Shown here in pieces: positions 11,901-26,991 of a DNA stretch of 64,000 nucleotides (its first letter is position 1; every line of letters begins with the position of its first letter). Location: positions 42,380,390 through 42,444,389 of the forward strand of contig NC_030384.2 of assembly GCF_001625215.2 (NCBI RefSeq), in the 5' to 3' direction. The position numbers were made by a program, and so were the translations under genes. The notes under the pieces were generated by a model. That model was not told the DNA's origin and did not search any database. It saw nothing but the letters and a program-made list of their open reading frames with translations. This DNA is from Daucus carota subsp. sativus. Its lineage: Eukaryota; Streptophyta; Magnoliopsida; Apiales; Apiaceae.

Positions 11901-12925
11901 AAAATATGGGATATCTGTGTTCTCTCTTTAAAAGTTTTTGCCGTTGAAGATTATATAAGACTTTAAATTTTTTTTTATTTTTTTTAAAATATATATATGT
12001 TTTTCAAAATTCTATCTAATATCTTCCTAAGGTTCCAATCCCATACTGTTGATGAGTCAAACTCATCACTTAAATTATTTAATAATATCAAATATCTGAC
12101 GAAAATTGAATACGACAGAAATAGAAAAACTCCCATGTTACCTATATGCAGTAAAATATAAAAACTATTTACAAGATATCCTAAATCTAAGATATTTATA
12201 ATAAATGCGTGTTCCAATGTCTTAAACTAATATAGTACAGTAATTAACATGTGTATATTTTTTTATTTTAAAAATGTAATATGTATCTCCAAAATTATTT
12301 TTACTAAGAAAAATTATATTCCCTTCATTCCAACACAAGGCATCTTTCGGTTTCCTCCTAATTTAAATATATTATTTTTTAATAATAAAACTCAATTATA
12401 AAATATATATTGTCAGAATTTATGTATCAAAATATTATCTTAAATCATTAAAAATTAATTTTATTATAATTTTAGACCATAAAAAATTTGTTGGACTTAG
12501 CTTTCAATGTGAAAATAATTTCCTTTCCAACATATTTTGAGCCCAGTTGAATTTCAGTTGGGCCTGAAACTACCAGTGGTCATTTCTCACATTATTATCG
12601 GCCTGGTCTTCACACATACCTTATATGTAAAAGTTCTCACACGATGCTAACAAAATACTTAAATTAAAATTAAAAAAAAGTAAACATAAAGAATTCCGCG
12701 TAACATAGTTCTGTGAAGTTGTTAGCTGGACCAAAAACGTGTTGTTTAAAAAGACGACGTGACGACGAAGCACGCAATATCGAACACATTGTCGGTACCC
12801 GATCGTCATCATATCGATCGGAGAATATTTTCCGGTCAAATTCCACCGGAATCACATCGGAGTGAGTAAAAGCATTCATATATGTGCATTTTGTGATTTA
12901 AAGTGAATTACAAGTGAATTTGCCA
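8947..12925. other. Intergenic region between SRS and VHA-a, no gene recognised
   Basis: About 4 kb holding the SRS 3' end and the VHA-a promoter. Two ATG-started frames (9910-10179 and 10818-11060, plus) have no recognisable domain, no matching splice context and low-complexity tails, so they are not annotated. Bases 12310-12490 resemble a decayed Stowaway-like AT-rich element. A short direct repeat AAGATCTAGGGTT occurs near 10657 and 10679. Confidence 0.4.
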
Positions 12926-15900
12926 ATGGAAGAGAGAAATAGTTGGCCAACAATGGATCTATTGCGTTCGGAGAAAATGCAATTGGTTCAGCTCATTATT
13001 CCAATCGAATCGGCTCACCGCACCGTTTCATATCTCGGCGATCTCGGCCTTTTTCAATTTAATGACGTAAGTTTCACGTCTCGCCGACACAGACATCTTT
13101 TTCGTATGTATATATTTCAATTTAAATTCTGGTTATTCTGATGAAATTACCTGCATTTATGAACTAATTAATGTAATTTGCAAATTATAAAATATGCGTG
13201 TTTTTGTTAGAGAGTTGGATTTTATGGATCATTTGCAATTGTTTCTTCGCTGTGTATTGTAATGTATTTTGTAGATTATTATTTAGTTGACAGTTAGTTG
13301 GAACAAGTTGTTCCGCTGTTACTTATAGTTATTTGGATAAATTTGTATATCTCTATGTTCGAATCTGATGTGCAATTGTACTGTTGTATTGTTCTTTCTC
13401 CAGCTGAATACTGAGAAGAGCCCGTTCCAGAGGACGTATGCTGCTCAGGTGTGTTTTTGCTACATTACGCATACCCGAGGTTCTGCTGTAATCTTGAAAC
13501 TTTAATTGTTGTATTACCACTCGCCAGAACTGCCATACCTACGTTCTTCTGTATGAGAATGATGAATTGTAATTATATGTGTAAAGCGTGATACTATAAT
13601 ATTAGACCTCGTTCTTCTGTATGAGAATGATGAATTGTAATTATATGTGTAAAGCGTGATACTATAATATTAGACCTGGAACAAATATTTTCTTCAAATC
13701 TGGTAATGGTAGGCCAGTAGTGATTATATATGGAAATAAATAATTCTGTTATGAAGTTTTATGTTTTTTTTTTCTTCATCAAGTCACCATTCGAGAGATT
13801 GTAGCAAGCTGACAAACAGTTCATTTGGTTATAATTTTGAAAAGACATCACTTAATTGAGATTTGGTAGTTCTAGGCTGTCTTGTGTTATCCGGGCAAAA
13901 ATACCAGAGAACGTGTTGTATAATAAGAATATCAGATTTAGTGTAAAGTTTGCTCTGTTGTATTGTTTAGATTAAAAGATGTGCGGAAATGGCTCGCAAG
14001 CTACGCTTTTTTAAGGAACAAATGACGAAGGCAGGTTTCTTACCTTCAGGAAGATTTGACGTGAACACTGATGTCAATTTAGATGTCTTGGAGGTACAGC
14101 ATTTTGATTGCTTAATATTGCACGCCTTTATGTTTTCATAGTTTTAGTTTATAAATTTTAATGAATATGTCTAGGTGAATCTTGGAGTTTATGAAGCTGA
14201 GTTGACAGAGATGAATACAAACAACGAAAAACTACAACGTGCTTACAATGAACTTCTAGAATATAAGCTTGTTTTGCAAAAGGTATCTACCTGGACATTT
14301 GTACTTCTACAGATAAAAATACTGTTGTCGTGAGCTTGTATAACCGACTTGATTTTCTGCTTTTACATTAGGCTGGTGAATTTTTCCACTCTGCTCAAAG
14401 CAATGCAGTAGCTCAGCAAAGAGAAACTGATGTATATCGTGTTGGTGATAGATCGGTGGACAGTCCTTTGCTATTAGAGCAAGTAAAGTTTTACTTATGG
14501 AATTTTTAAAAATGTATGAGAAATATCACTGGGTTAAATGTTTGATATTTGTTTCCTTGTTTAGGAAATGTCCTCAGATTTATCAAGCCATGTAAAACTG
14601 GGTTCTGTTAGTGGCTTAGTTCCGAGAGAGAAGTCCATGGCTTTTGAGAAAATTCTTTTTCGTGCAACAAGGGGTAATGTGTTTCTAAAGCAAGCAGTAG
14701 TTGAAGATTCTGTGACAGATCCTGTATCTGGAGAGAAGGTAAAGTTTGCAAAATCTTAAAATAGACAGCTATTTTTGGGGTTGATTTTGAACTTTAACGT
14801 GTAATAAATATCAACTCACAGGTGTTCTTTAATAATAAACTATGCATTCATGTGCAGAGGGTCAGAGGCGTAGCCAAAAAAAAAGAGGCTATCGGGGCCA
14901 AATATCGAAATTTTTATAATAAAAATATAAATTTACTTTGTGTATTTCAATTTTGATATGTTTGAAATAATAAATTTATAAATATGACTGTAAATTGTAT
15001 GGTGCTGATCGGCCCATTGTTTTTATGGTGGCTATGTAACTGTCAATGTGGTTTTACATTTCTGAGTGGTTATGTTTTAATGTTAAACTGTTGGTCACTG
15101 CGTTCTAGTTTCTACTGTTTATTTTATTCTAAGATGCCTTCTTGCTTTATTTTTGTTCTGTGTTGTTTACTAACCTTAATCTATGAGATATACTTTGTTC
15201 CATCTGAGAGAAAAATGGTTGCCTACTTGCAGGCAGAGAAAAACGTATTTGTTGTCTTCTATTCTGGAGAACGAGCAAAGAGTAAAATATTAAAAATCTG
15301 TGATGCATTTGGTGCAAACCGTTATCCATTTACAGATGACCTTGGCAAACAATTTCAGATGATCACAGAGGTACGTGCTTTGATCATAGGAATCTTATGA
15401 AATTATGAAAGCATGTATACAGTACAAATTCTGTATGTGGGAGTGGGAGGTTGGATTTCATTGCTGAATTGTGGTCATTATACTTGTTAAGTCCCTTGGC
15501 TGTGTGCCTGTTTGCATTTATTCAGACTTCATGCAGATAGAGATTTTTGTCTATCGCTAAGAGTTTATACCTAGTTATCTTTATCAATCTGTAAAAGGTG
15601 AAAAAGAGTAAATGTGCCAGAGATACTACATCATATGGATGACTAGACTATTTTTCATTATAAATAAATGAAATGGCTCATTCTTAGTGCTAATTTCTGC
15701 TCATCGTTAATAGGCGAAACCCATATTTGGTTAGCACCTAATTTTTTGATAATTTTAACAGAAAGATTTACTAAATTTTACTATAATTCTAAAACCATTA
15801 AAATTATCAGCCGTAACAAATATTAACTAAATTAGTGAAAAAACCGTATTAGAATAAAAAAAAAATCACATGTACAACTTTAGTTATTTCCTATGACTTA

Positions 15901-18900
15901 TTATATAATATTTTACATCTTGTATTAATATATTTATATTTTATCATAATTTAAGTAAATAACGATAACCTAATACTGAATCCTATTAGAATTTTCAAAT
16001 CATATAATTCCTATATTAAAGTACCAAAAGTTTAATATTTAACATAAATCACTGTTTATATTAATCTAACTGTAATTATAATCATCTACTATTTGGTTTC
16101 AATGGGTTTCTTTTTACAAATATCATAACTGTGCTATATTTCTAAAAAGTGCTAAGCACGTGGCATGTTATTAACGGATCTTCTGGTTAAACGACTGGAT
16201 ATTGATGCTACTAATGTATTGCTATTTCATCTATATCTATGCACAATTTTGTTTCTTTCCTTTTTAGACATGGATATGACTTGTGAGCAACTAGTGTACT
16301 GTGTTGTTCATGATTTGTTGATATATGATTTAAAGGTATCTGCAAAACTCTCTGAGCTGAAGACTACTATAGATATCGGACAATTGCATCGAGGAAATCT
16401 CTTACAGACTATTGGTTATGACTTTGAGAAATGGAACCTTCTGGTGAGTTTGTGGTTTGAGGCTTTAACCAGTCTTGCGTTTTTGGTGCCTGATGGTTAT
16501 CCATCCTACTTTTTTGTGCTGATTTCCGATAAATGTTTTCGTTACTATAGAAGTATTATGTTTAAATTTAACTGAAATTGTTACAGGTCAAGAAGGAGAA
16601 GTCTATTTATCATGTGTTGAACATGCTAAGCATTGACGTGACAAGGAAGTGCCTCGTAGCAGAAGGCTGGTGTCCTGTTTTTGCGACAAATCAGGTATTA
16701 CTTTCTCTGTTTTTTTTTTCTAGCCTGTAGAGGAGTCGTCTGAAGATGGTAATTTGAACGTGCAGATTCAAAGTGTATTGGACCGAGCAATTTTCGATAG
16801 CAGTTCACAAGTAGGGGTTATATTCCAGGTTCTGCGTACAGAGGAACCCCCACCCACATTTTTCCGCACAAACAAGGTCACTTCCGCTTTTCAAGAAATT
16901 GTAGATGCTTATGGGTGAGGCTTCTCAATTATTGTAATCCTTGAATAACCACTCCAAATAATCGCTCAAAGTAGTAGTTTTAATTGATGCTAGCTGCATT
17001 AAATTCATGATACGTTTATATTTAAATATTTTGTTGTGCCAATTTAGTTGTCTAGATATTTAGTACCATGCGTAAGACTACTCCAAACGCGCCTAGCACA
17101 TCTCTAAATTAGTGCAACACGAAAAATAATTATAAAGTTTAATTGTTGCATGAACGTTTACAGGTATATATATACTTGGTTTGTACTCTAATTCTTTGCT
17201 TTGCTTCACTTCAAATTCTCCTTGCTCTTGCTTTTGCTCACTTCTGCACTTGCTGCAATCCTAATTGAGTGAAAAGGTATTACATGTTAATGTGACATTT
17301 ATCTTTCAGTTTAAATCCATTAATTGTTGTATTTAGAATGGATCATACAAACTTTAAGTCTCATAAAGACATAAACACTGACTTGACTAGTTAACTGATG
17401 GAAAGGATAGGATAGAAATATGTTATAAATTATTTTCATACAACACATTTCTGTTTCTTTTACCTTGTTGTCGTCTATTGCACTGTCCACACTCCAAGCT
17501 ATCCCTAATATAGCATATATGACATGTATAATATCATTTTTGATAACGTTATGAACTTGGGATGGAGATTTGTAGACATGATATATATGTTGATTTGTAA
17601 AGAAGAGTATGTGTTTAATAATATTGCATAGGTTCCAACAATTCTTCAACTTTTTAACTTACAAATGAATTAAAAGTTGATTACTCCTTATGAAGCCAAT
17701 GTTGTTGTCATGGCAGGGTAGCCAAGTATCAGGAAGCAAATCCTGGCGTGTATACAATTGTTACGTTTCCGTTCCTCTTTGCAGTCATGTTTGGAGATTG
17801 GGGTCATGGAATATGCCTATTTCTTGCAACTCTATATTTCATAATAAAAGAGAAGAAACTTTCGGGTCAGGTAATCTTTATTTTTTCTTTATTGGGGCAT
17901 TTTGTTGATATTTTCCAAATTTGTTAAGAGGTGTAGCTCTTTTGGGCTTTATAATAACGTATGTATTTCATTTCTGGTGGCCATAAAAAGTATTTGCAGA
18001 TTATTAGCTCTGTCTACAAAAAAAAAATTCCTTCTTTTTTAAAGGTTCTGCTAAAAAAAATATGTTCACTAGTATCATATAAGCTTTATCTATCAAATAT
18101 GTAATGCTGATTACTAACCGTCAAACGTGAAGAAACAAAAGAGCATAAATGTTTAATCAATCTTTCATGTCTTCTCTAACACTTGATATATTACTCAGTA
18201 GCATTGCACACTTTTTGCAATACTGGGATTGCTCTAATTTTTTCATATGATCCATGTGCAGAAGCTTGGAGACATCTTGGATATGACTTTTGGTGGTCGC
18301 TATGTTATTTTGCTGATGTCCATATTCTCTATATACACTGGCTTGATTTATAATGAATTTTTTTCTGTTCCATTTGAACTATTTGGACGATCTGCCTACG
18401 ATTGTCGTGATTCTAATTGCAGGTGTTGAACTAATACATATATGTGTTTAATCCACTATGTAAACTTCACATATTTTCATTTGAACTTTAAATTTTTGTT
18501 TTGCTACAGTGAGGCATATACAATAGGCTTGATAAAAGTTCGTGACACTTACCCATTTGGCCTGGATCCCAAGTGGCATGGTACCCGCAGTGAGTTGCCA
18601 TTCCTAAACTCACTCAAGATGAAGATGTCGATCTTACTAGGTGTCGCTCAGATGAATCTTGGAATCATATTGAGCTATTATAATGCAAAATTCTTCCGTA
18701 ATGACATTAATATATGGTAAGAATATTTTCCATTTTATTGGCTCTCAGCTACAGGCACCTATAATATGATCCATATGGTTGTCATTCATTCTATCGAATA
18801 TTATAAATAAGAAGTGCTTTGAACTAATAAGTGGGCTTTGTCCATGTTACTTCTGAATTGTAATTTGTAAACCTGTAAAACGGGATAACCCTTATATAGA

Positions 18901-20596
18901 AAATTGTTATTTTTAAAACTCTCTTTTTCGATTAAATGCGAACCCACTTGTATATGCACCTCTGCATGACTTAGAGCCTCTGCATGTGTTTGTTTATTTT
19001 AAAATTATGTTTCTGGTCTTTTGGATATGTTTATTGCCTTATATGATCATGATGTTTCAGCATTTAGTTCCTTCTCAAAAATATATGCATCCTATTTGTT
19101 TGCAAATAATTTCCATCATATATGTTTAAGTTATGGCGGTTCATGTAGTCATCAGTCGTTCTACTTTTCTTCAGGTACCAATTTATTCCACAGATGATAT
19201 TTCTGAATAGCCTCTTTGGCTACCTTTCACTTCTCATACTTGTAAAATGGTGCACTGGTTCACAAGCTGATCTGTATCATGTGATGATCTACATGTTCCT
19301 AAGCCCTACAGATGATCTGGGTGACAATCAACTTTTTCTCGGGCAGAAATACCTTCAGGTCTAATCTGTTCAAACTTGATGTATATAACCTTTGGTTATT
19401 ATAAATTCTAATCAATGCGAGGAACATCCTTCTAATTTACAGATTTTGTTACTATTGTTGGCACTTGTGGCTGTACCCTGGATGCTGTTCCCTAAGCCTC
19501 TTCTTCTGAAGAAGCAACATGAGGAAGTATGTCCATGGCATTTCATTGCCCTGTGATTTTATTTCTTTTCTTTTGTGTGTATACTATTTACTTATTTCAT
19601 ATGTTAAAAATATACCTCATTCATTCACAGAGACATCGTGGTCAATCCTACACACAACTTTACAACATGGATGAATCTGCTGAATTTGAATCAAAAAGTG
19701 TTGGTTCTCATGGACATGGAGACTTTGAGTTCAGCGAGATTTTTGTTCACCAACTTATACATACTATAGAATTTGTACTTGGAGCAGTCTCTAATACAGC
19801 TTCTTACCTTCGTTTGTGGGCCCTCAGGTATTCCATTAATTATGTATTTATGGTTTATTAACATGTTATACTGAAACTCACGGACTTGCATAAATTCTTA
19901 TGAAGATAATGATTACTATCACAGATGCAAACAAAAGTAAATCTTAGTCTTCTGGATTTTCTTTTAATAAAGCATTAAGTTGGCAATTGCGTTAACCAAG
20001 TGGGTAATGGCCAGAAATGAATAAATTACTTTTAATGGTTCTGTTCACTAATAAATGGGGGTGCGTGAAATATGTGCGCTTTAGAAATCTAAGTACGGCA
20101 CTACGATGAGTATCATGATGTTACATGCATTGGCATCTGTATACGTACTCGACAATTGTGTCTCTTTAGTTCTAGTTGGCTAAAATACTTATATTTTAAT
20201 TTTTTTTGTTCAGCCTTGCACACTCCGAGTTGTCCAGTGTTTTCTACGAGAAGGTGTTGCTATTGGCTTGGGGGTAGGTTCTCTCTTATCTCATTGTGGT
20301 TGTGTGATTCTTGATTAGCAACTAGCAAGTTAGCAAGAACGATAATTTCATGTGCTATAAAGAAAAGCTAATGTGCTGTTTATGATTGCAGTTTCAACAA
20401 TATCGTAGTCCTGGTGATTGGTGTAATAGTATTTATCTTTGCAACAGTTGGAGTTCTTCTAATTATGGAAACCCTTAGTGCATTCTTGCATGCATTACGA
20501 CTTCATTGGGTAGAATTTCAGAATAAGTTCTACGAGGGTGATGGGTACAAATTCTATCCCTTTTCGTTTGCATTACTCAGTGAAGACGAGGAATGA
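12926..20596 (+). CDS. VHA-a: V-type proton ATPase subunit a, tonoplast (a2/a3) type
   Basis: Eighteen exons with GT-AG borders: 12926-13066, 13404-13448, 13971-14093, 14175-14282, 14372-14482, 14565-14738, 15233-15370, 16336-16443, 16587-16694, 16766-16914, 17717-17870, 18262-18422, 18510-18716, 19175-19358, 19443-19526, 19631-19827, 20214-20273, 20392-20596. They total 2457 nt, 818 residues, the normal family length. Subunit a is the membrane stator of the Vo sector and forms the proton half-channels beside the c-ring. The N-terminal half is cytosolic ([25 protein letters not shown]); the C-terminal half holds the membrane helices, with MFGDWGHGI and SYLRLWALS. Arg726 in the latter corresponds to the essential arginine of yeast Vph1 (Arg735). 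Sequence through exons 1-10 resembles Arabidopsis a2/a3 rather than the trans-Golgi a1 form. The ATG at 12926 aligns with family starts. The gene is intact and faces the RD19 gene tail to tail. Confidence 0.97.
13542..13677 (+). repeat. Perfect 68-bp tandem duplication in VHA-a intron 2
   Basis: Bases 13542-13609 and 13610-13677 appear identical by eye, each starting CGTTCTTCTGTATGAGAATG and ending TATTAGACCT. The lack of differences points to a recent event. It lies mid-intron, clear of both splice sites. Confidence 0.95.
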
Positions 20597-21419
20597 CGGG
20601 TAGTATTCTTGGCCGAGTTGCTGTATCATCCCATAAAATGGAATCATGGTTGAACTTGTCCAATTATTCTCCCTGGATAGAGGACTACAAGAATGCCAGG
20701 AAATAGATCATAATATCCTAATGCTGATGCAAATACCACTAATTATAGAAATATTGGCCTATAAAGTCATCCTGTTATACGTGTATGCACACTTTGTTGC
20801 TCCGGTTGTATTTGTACAGTGGTTTGTATTCATGTATATGGCATTCTAAGATTTTGAATAGTAGTTGAGATTTATACCAACAATACAATATAATACAATA
20901 TGGACTCATACAATTATATTCGATTGGGTATCAATTAGGATTACTGACATAAATAGCTCAAGTGGTAAGTTTATTCTTCGTTATTTTAGACACCCAAATT
21001 CGTCTCTCACTCATCCTGAGTATTAGTATTAGAACGGATACTCGTTTGGAAGCCGTATAAGCCTAAATTGTCGAATTGCCTACTAATATTAGTTACCAAA
21101 AACCTTGAACTTTAAAATATACAAGGTAATTAGCTTTAATTTATACGAACAAAATGCACTTCATTAGTTTTGCTGTCCTGCATGGGAATCTGTCATATAT
21201 AAAGATGCTAGAACTGAAACATAAATCATATAAATTACAAGCATGCTACCCCTGACATTAGACATTACAGTTTTTTTATATCAGTTTACAACGGTCTGAA
21301 CCTGATAAGGCTGGAATCTTTCATCTCAGCAATACATATAACAGTTTGTATATACAATAAGGACCCTAAAGAAATCAACATAGCAATAATAAGTGCCAGA
21401 TGCATGCTTAATTTAGAGT
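20597..21419. other. Convergent 3' regions of VHA-a and RD19-like genes
   Basis: This 823-bp gap holds the 3' untranslated regions of two genes pointing at each other. The plus-strand frame at 20646-20849 lies in the expected VHA-a 3' UTR and has no domain. AT-rich sequence near 20880-20935 could supply poly(A) signals. Nothing else is seen. Confidence 0.5.
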
Positions 21420-23507
<2,088 letters not shown>

Positions 23508-23548
23508 TGGGAATCTGTGTGTTGCTTGCCCCATCTGCTGTAGTTGTG

Positions 23549-23555
23549 TTTATAT
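23549..23555 (-). promoter_or_regulatory. TATA-like box of the RD19-like gene
   Basis: The minus strand reads CCAATATAAACAC, 42 bp before the chosen ATG (23507). Transcription starting 25-35 bp downstream would begin near 23520, after the alternative ATG at 23534, which favours the shorter protein. The implied leader is short, so another start site is possible. Confidence 0.45.
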
Positions 23556-23603
23556 TGGCAACCATTAGAATGGTAGGTGGGGTACTAGCCATTAGGATGA
23601 TGA

Positions 23604-23609
23604 CACGTG
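23604..23609. promoter_or_regulatory. G-box/ABRE-like CACGTG upstream of RD19
   Basis: GACACGTGGAC lies about 50 bp upstream of the TATA-like box. ACGTG cores bind bZIP (ABF/AREB) factors that mediate abscisic-acid and drought responses, which suits an RD19-type gene. Function inferred from motif and position. Confidence 0.5.
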
Positions 23610-24418
23610 GACGGTGTTATCTTGCGTATTGAATTTATTGGTTGCGGAATTTAATATCTACTCCATTATTTTTATATTAATGAGTGTGGGGTCAGGGTGA
23701 GGCGTGGAGATTTATAAAAAAAAAAATATCCGATGGGTCGCTTTTGGAGTGAGGATTTGATTTTTTTATGGAGGTTTTGGATTTTTCTGGATATGTGAAT
23801 AATGTACCGATTGCTTCCAGGAACTGAACTTCAGAACAAGATGTTGTTTGGAATATTTTGTTTATATAGAATTATTATCCGTTTACGTGTCTTAAATTGT
23901 GCATAGATTCAAAAATAGTGTGATTTTATGAATGGAATTCCTAGCTTTTCTTTAGGCGTCAATAATTTTTTTCATTTCTAAAAAATCCTCAAAAAGTCTT
24001 GATAGGTTATTTTCTTCTATCATATTTTCCCAAGAAAGTCCGGGTAAATTTAGAATTCTCGTTAGCCGTTAATATCTACGCTTCCTCTCACATCCTCTTC
24101 CGTCCCGTCAGGTTCTTTACATGTTTGCATAATTTTAATGGTTAATCATTAGATTTTAATGAATTTTAAACAATTTTAATCGAATATCATCGGATTTATA
24201 AATATAGTTTAAGATCCTAGCTGAGTACCACCCAATTTTGTAGTGTAATTTAAAATCTCAATCGAATATTTCAAAATTTTGATATATTTTAAATAATCTT
24301 ACTTGAATACTCTCGAATTTAATGAATGAAAAAAAATTTAAAATCTTAAAACTTAAAAGTTTGTTGGAGATGATCTGTAACCAGCACGATTGGAGAGCTC
24401 TTAACCTCACTTATTTTG
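23610..24418. other. RD19 upstream region, nothing further recognised
   Basis: AT-rich DNA without a supported gene. Short repeats of the AATTTTAATCGAAT kind occur between 24130 and 24320. Confidence 0.35.
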
Positions 24419-24641
24419 CGGGCCTGTTTGGCCATTCACGAGAAGTATTTCTTTTTTTTAAAGAAGTCGGTTTCTACTTTTCTTCATCCGTTTGTATAAA
24501 AAAGTAGAAGCACTTTTTAGAAGTTACAAATGCTAGTTTTTCTCTAACACCTTCTGCTTTTTTCCGAAACACTTTGATCTAACTTGTACTTCACTTTTTT
24601 ACTTTCATCAAGAAACACTTGTTCTAAGCTCACCCAAACGG
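24419..24641. mobile_element. MITE with GGGCCTGTTTGG ends, copy 1
   Basis: The left end is GGGCCTGTTTGGCCATTC; the right end reads CTCACCCAAACGGCCC. The interior shares blocks such as TATAAAAAAGTAGAAGCACT and TTTTCTCTAACACCTTCTGC with the element at 35238-35453, so the two belong to one family. No clear target duplication was found, so the superfamily (hAT or Tourist/Harbinger) is open. Confidence 0.6.
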
Positions 24642-24744
24642 CCCAGTACATTTTCCACTTTCCGCTCGAAAAACGAGGGAACAGTGCGTTGCACTTTTTG
24701 ATTGTCGATCATAGACGATAAGACGGGAAACACATCAATGGACA

Positions 24745-26222
24745 ATGGCCGAGACAGATGAAGAAAAGGAAACGCCGATACAAACACAGATGTGGGTGAG
24801 GGCCGGTATGTAACAAGCTTATTTGGTTACATATATTGTTATTCATTTACATTTTTTCGACAATTTATTGTTACTGATTTTTATCACAGTTATTCAGTTC
24901 CCAGTGTGCTAAGAATCTATGATTATGTTTCTGCATTATCTCAAGGTTACATGCAATGCAGCTAATCCCCAATTCTCTTATTTCAATGTATAATCGAATC
25001 CGCCTCTTTCTTTGCAAACTCGTAATTGTAATTGAGGTTTGGTTAAATCCACAAGGAAAATCTGACCATAATTTTGGATTAATTTGCTAAATCTTATGCA
25101 TATTGAGTCCTGTTTGTCAATATGAAATGGTACTTCTAGATTAATTTGCTAAATCTCTTGTATGTAGGCTTTAACCTGATAATGGCTTGGGTTCATGTGA
25201 ACTCGTCACATTGATACGCCGTGGGTCTATTTAGCTTGACTACAACAAATTTATTATCATCATATAATCAAGGAATACAAATCCGAAACATGAATAAAAT
25301 GCAAGGGGAAGGAGATGATGCCATGGGATACATGGGTATGTATATCCTCACATTGGTAAACAAGTTCATAGAATTATAGCCAGGGACGGATCTAGGAATT
25401 TAATTAAGTGGGGGCAAAAAACACACAAAAGAAACCCCTATTTAGAGGCAAAATTTTCATATAACCAAGAGGGGTTTGAGTTAGTTGATGTTAAATATAT
25501 AGGTTTGTTGTGAAAATACACAAAATATTAAAACAGAACTACTGAGATTTGAACCTGGAATCATCTAACTGGGGGCTGCATGCATTAATCATAAGGGTCA
25601 CCGGAAGTAAAAACAAAATATAATAATACAAAATATATCAAGTTTTTAAACCATCGGGGACAACTACCCCACGACTGATAATGTACATCTGTCCCTGATT
25701 ATAGCTGTGAACACTCATTCGTAATTCATTAAAGCTTCCATGATTTCCTTATGTACATGGATGTCATGTCTCACTATTTTTTATCATGAAAAGGTTCAGA
25801 TGTAAAAAGAGCTTGAACTGACCTCAGGAAATTGGATGATGTCATGTTGAAGCTGCTCGAAAGACAATCTAATTGCGCCTTGAAGCAGCTAGTTCAGGGG
25901 ACCAAATAACACATGTGGTATGTTCGTATATTATTGCCTTTCCGTAGCTTTAGTCCAATCAAATTTAAATGAGACAAAAGGTTTTTTTCTTAAGAGATGA
26001 AATTGGGAGTAAGAAATACGATTCTTATGTTCCGTGGTGTGATTTTGTGTATATAGATCTTTATAATTATAAACTTGCATGCATGGTATCTGTAGCGTGT
26101 TCTGGATGTTAAACATATGTGCTATATAAACTTTGCAGCAATTCTTGAAAGAGATACTGAATAAAGTTTTAACTCTGCCTGTACAACAAAAGGGGGACAA
26201 ACCACCGAACCTCCTAGCTTAA
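24745..26222 (+). pseudogene. Candidate four-exon small gene with one in-frame TGA, unrecognised
   Basis: Four segments join with agreeing phases: 24745-24805 (MAETDEEKETPIQTQMWVRA), 25273-25335 (IQIRNMNKMQGEGDDAMGYM), 25800-25891 (DVKRA, TGA, then TDLRKLDDVMLKLLERQ) and 26139-26222 (QFLKEILNKVLTLPVQQKG to TAA). The total is 300 nt. A TGA at 25814-25816 interrupts exon 3; it could be a mutated CGA. The exon 1, 2 and 4 borders look like splice sites, but the exon 3 donor (CTA|GTTCAG) is weak and the exon 2 acceptor is poor. The predicted protein is acidic at the N-terminus and Leu/Lys-rich, coiled-coil-like, later. I do not recognise the family. It may be a real gene with a different exon 3, a nonsense-mutated copy, or chance. 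Intron 2 carries a hAT MITE. Confidence 0.3.
25381..25697. mobile_element. hAT-type MITE with exact 8-bp target duplication
   Basis: The ends are CAGGGACGGATCTAGG and, complemented from the right, CAGGGACAGATGTACA. They are flanked by ATTATAGC at 25373-25380 and again at 25698-25705. The 317-bp element has no coding capacity and sits in intron 2 of the candidate gene at 24745-26222. Confidence 0.88.
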
Positions 26223-26790
26223 GCCAGGATAGAAGAAAAGTGCGGGATACAGGTTCTGACTGATAAGCTCCCTGATCTTATATCAAGTTACTGAAGTTCG
26301 TAAATGAGAGCCTCGGCATAGTGTACATGCTATTATAGAAGAATTATTTGCTTAATATTGTAGTAAGGGGACATTTTAAAGGAGACAAACTTAGAAAAAA
26401 ATCATGCTTTAAGTCCCTTAAGATAAGATATGTAGGTTTTCTAGTGGAGCTCATCGTCATAGTCTGCAACTCATTCTGTCAGTTTTCAGTTCACATAAAA
26501 CTGAAGTAGTATACTGGCTATTGCTTTGGGTTTATAAAACCATGACGAGGTGTTGTTATTTTTATTTCGAACCATTGCTGCTCAGTTTCTTGTATCTAAA
26601 TCATTATTAACCATATGATTGGTTGCGGTCTGTCTTGGTTAAAGCCATACAGAAATAAACAGATCCCTATAATTCTTGCAGGCCTGGAATAAATATATGA
26701 ACTAAAAGTGCTTCTATTTATTAATATTATTTTCTAGTTATATACTTATATTGTCAATAGACTAAGAGGGTCTGAACTAGCCAACAATTT
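26223..26790. other. Intergenic stretch, nothing recognised
   Basis: No exon, RNA gene or complete repeat supported in this AT-rich segment. Confidence 0.3.
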
Positions 26791-26792
26791 TA

Positions 26793-26991
26793 CTCCCTCC
26801 GTCCCACCCATTGTGACCTCATTTCCTATTCTGCTTGTCCCAAAACTATTGTCCGCATTTAGTAAATATAAATAAAATATTAATTATGTTAATATTTTTG
26901 AAAAAGAATACAAATATTTATCAGCTTATTTTATGTGACTGAATAAAAGGTGAATTTCTGATTGGTGACAAAAATAATGGGACAGAGGGAG
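26793..26991. mobile_element. Stowaway MITE
   Basis: TA dinucleotides (26791-26792, 26992-26993) flank a 199-bp element. The left end is CTCCCTCCGTCCCACCCATT and the right end, complemented, is CTCCCTCTGTCCCATTATTT. A classical Stowaway with good ends. Confidence 0.88.

Noticed and set aside
14860-14930. Transposon fragment in VHA-a intron 6 (GAGGCGTAGCCAAAAAAAAA, GGGGCCAAAT)
   Set aside because: Resembles common element ends but is too short and lacks a partner end or target duplication.
23508-23534. Earlier in-frame ATG (MGQATHRFP) for the RD19-like protease
   Set aside because: It would put a polar stretch before the signal peptide, and a TATA-like box lies only 15 bp upstream, so this ATG is probably not in the mRNA.
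25814-25816. TGA as selenocysteine in the candidate small gene
   Set aside because: Land plants have lost the selenocysteine insertion machinery; a mutation or wrong exon border is far more likely.
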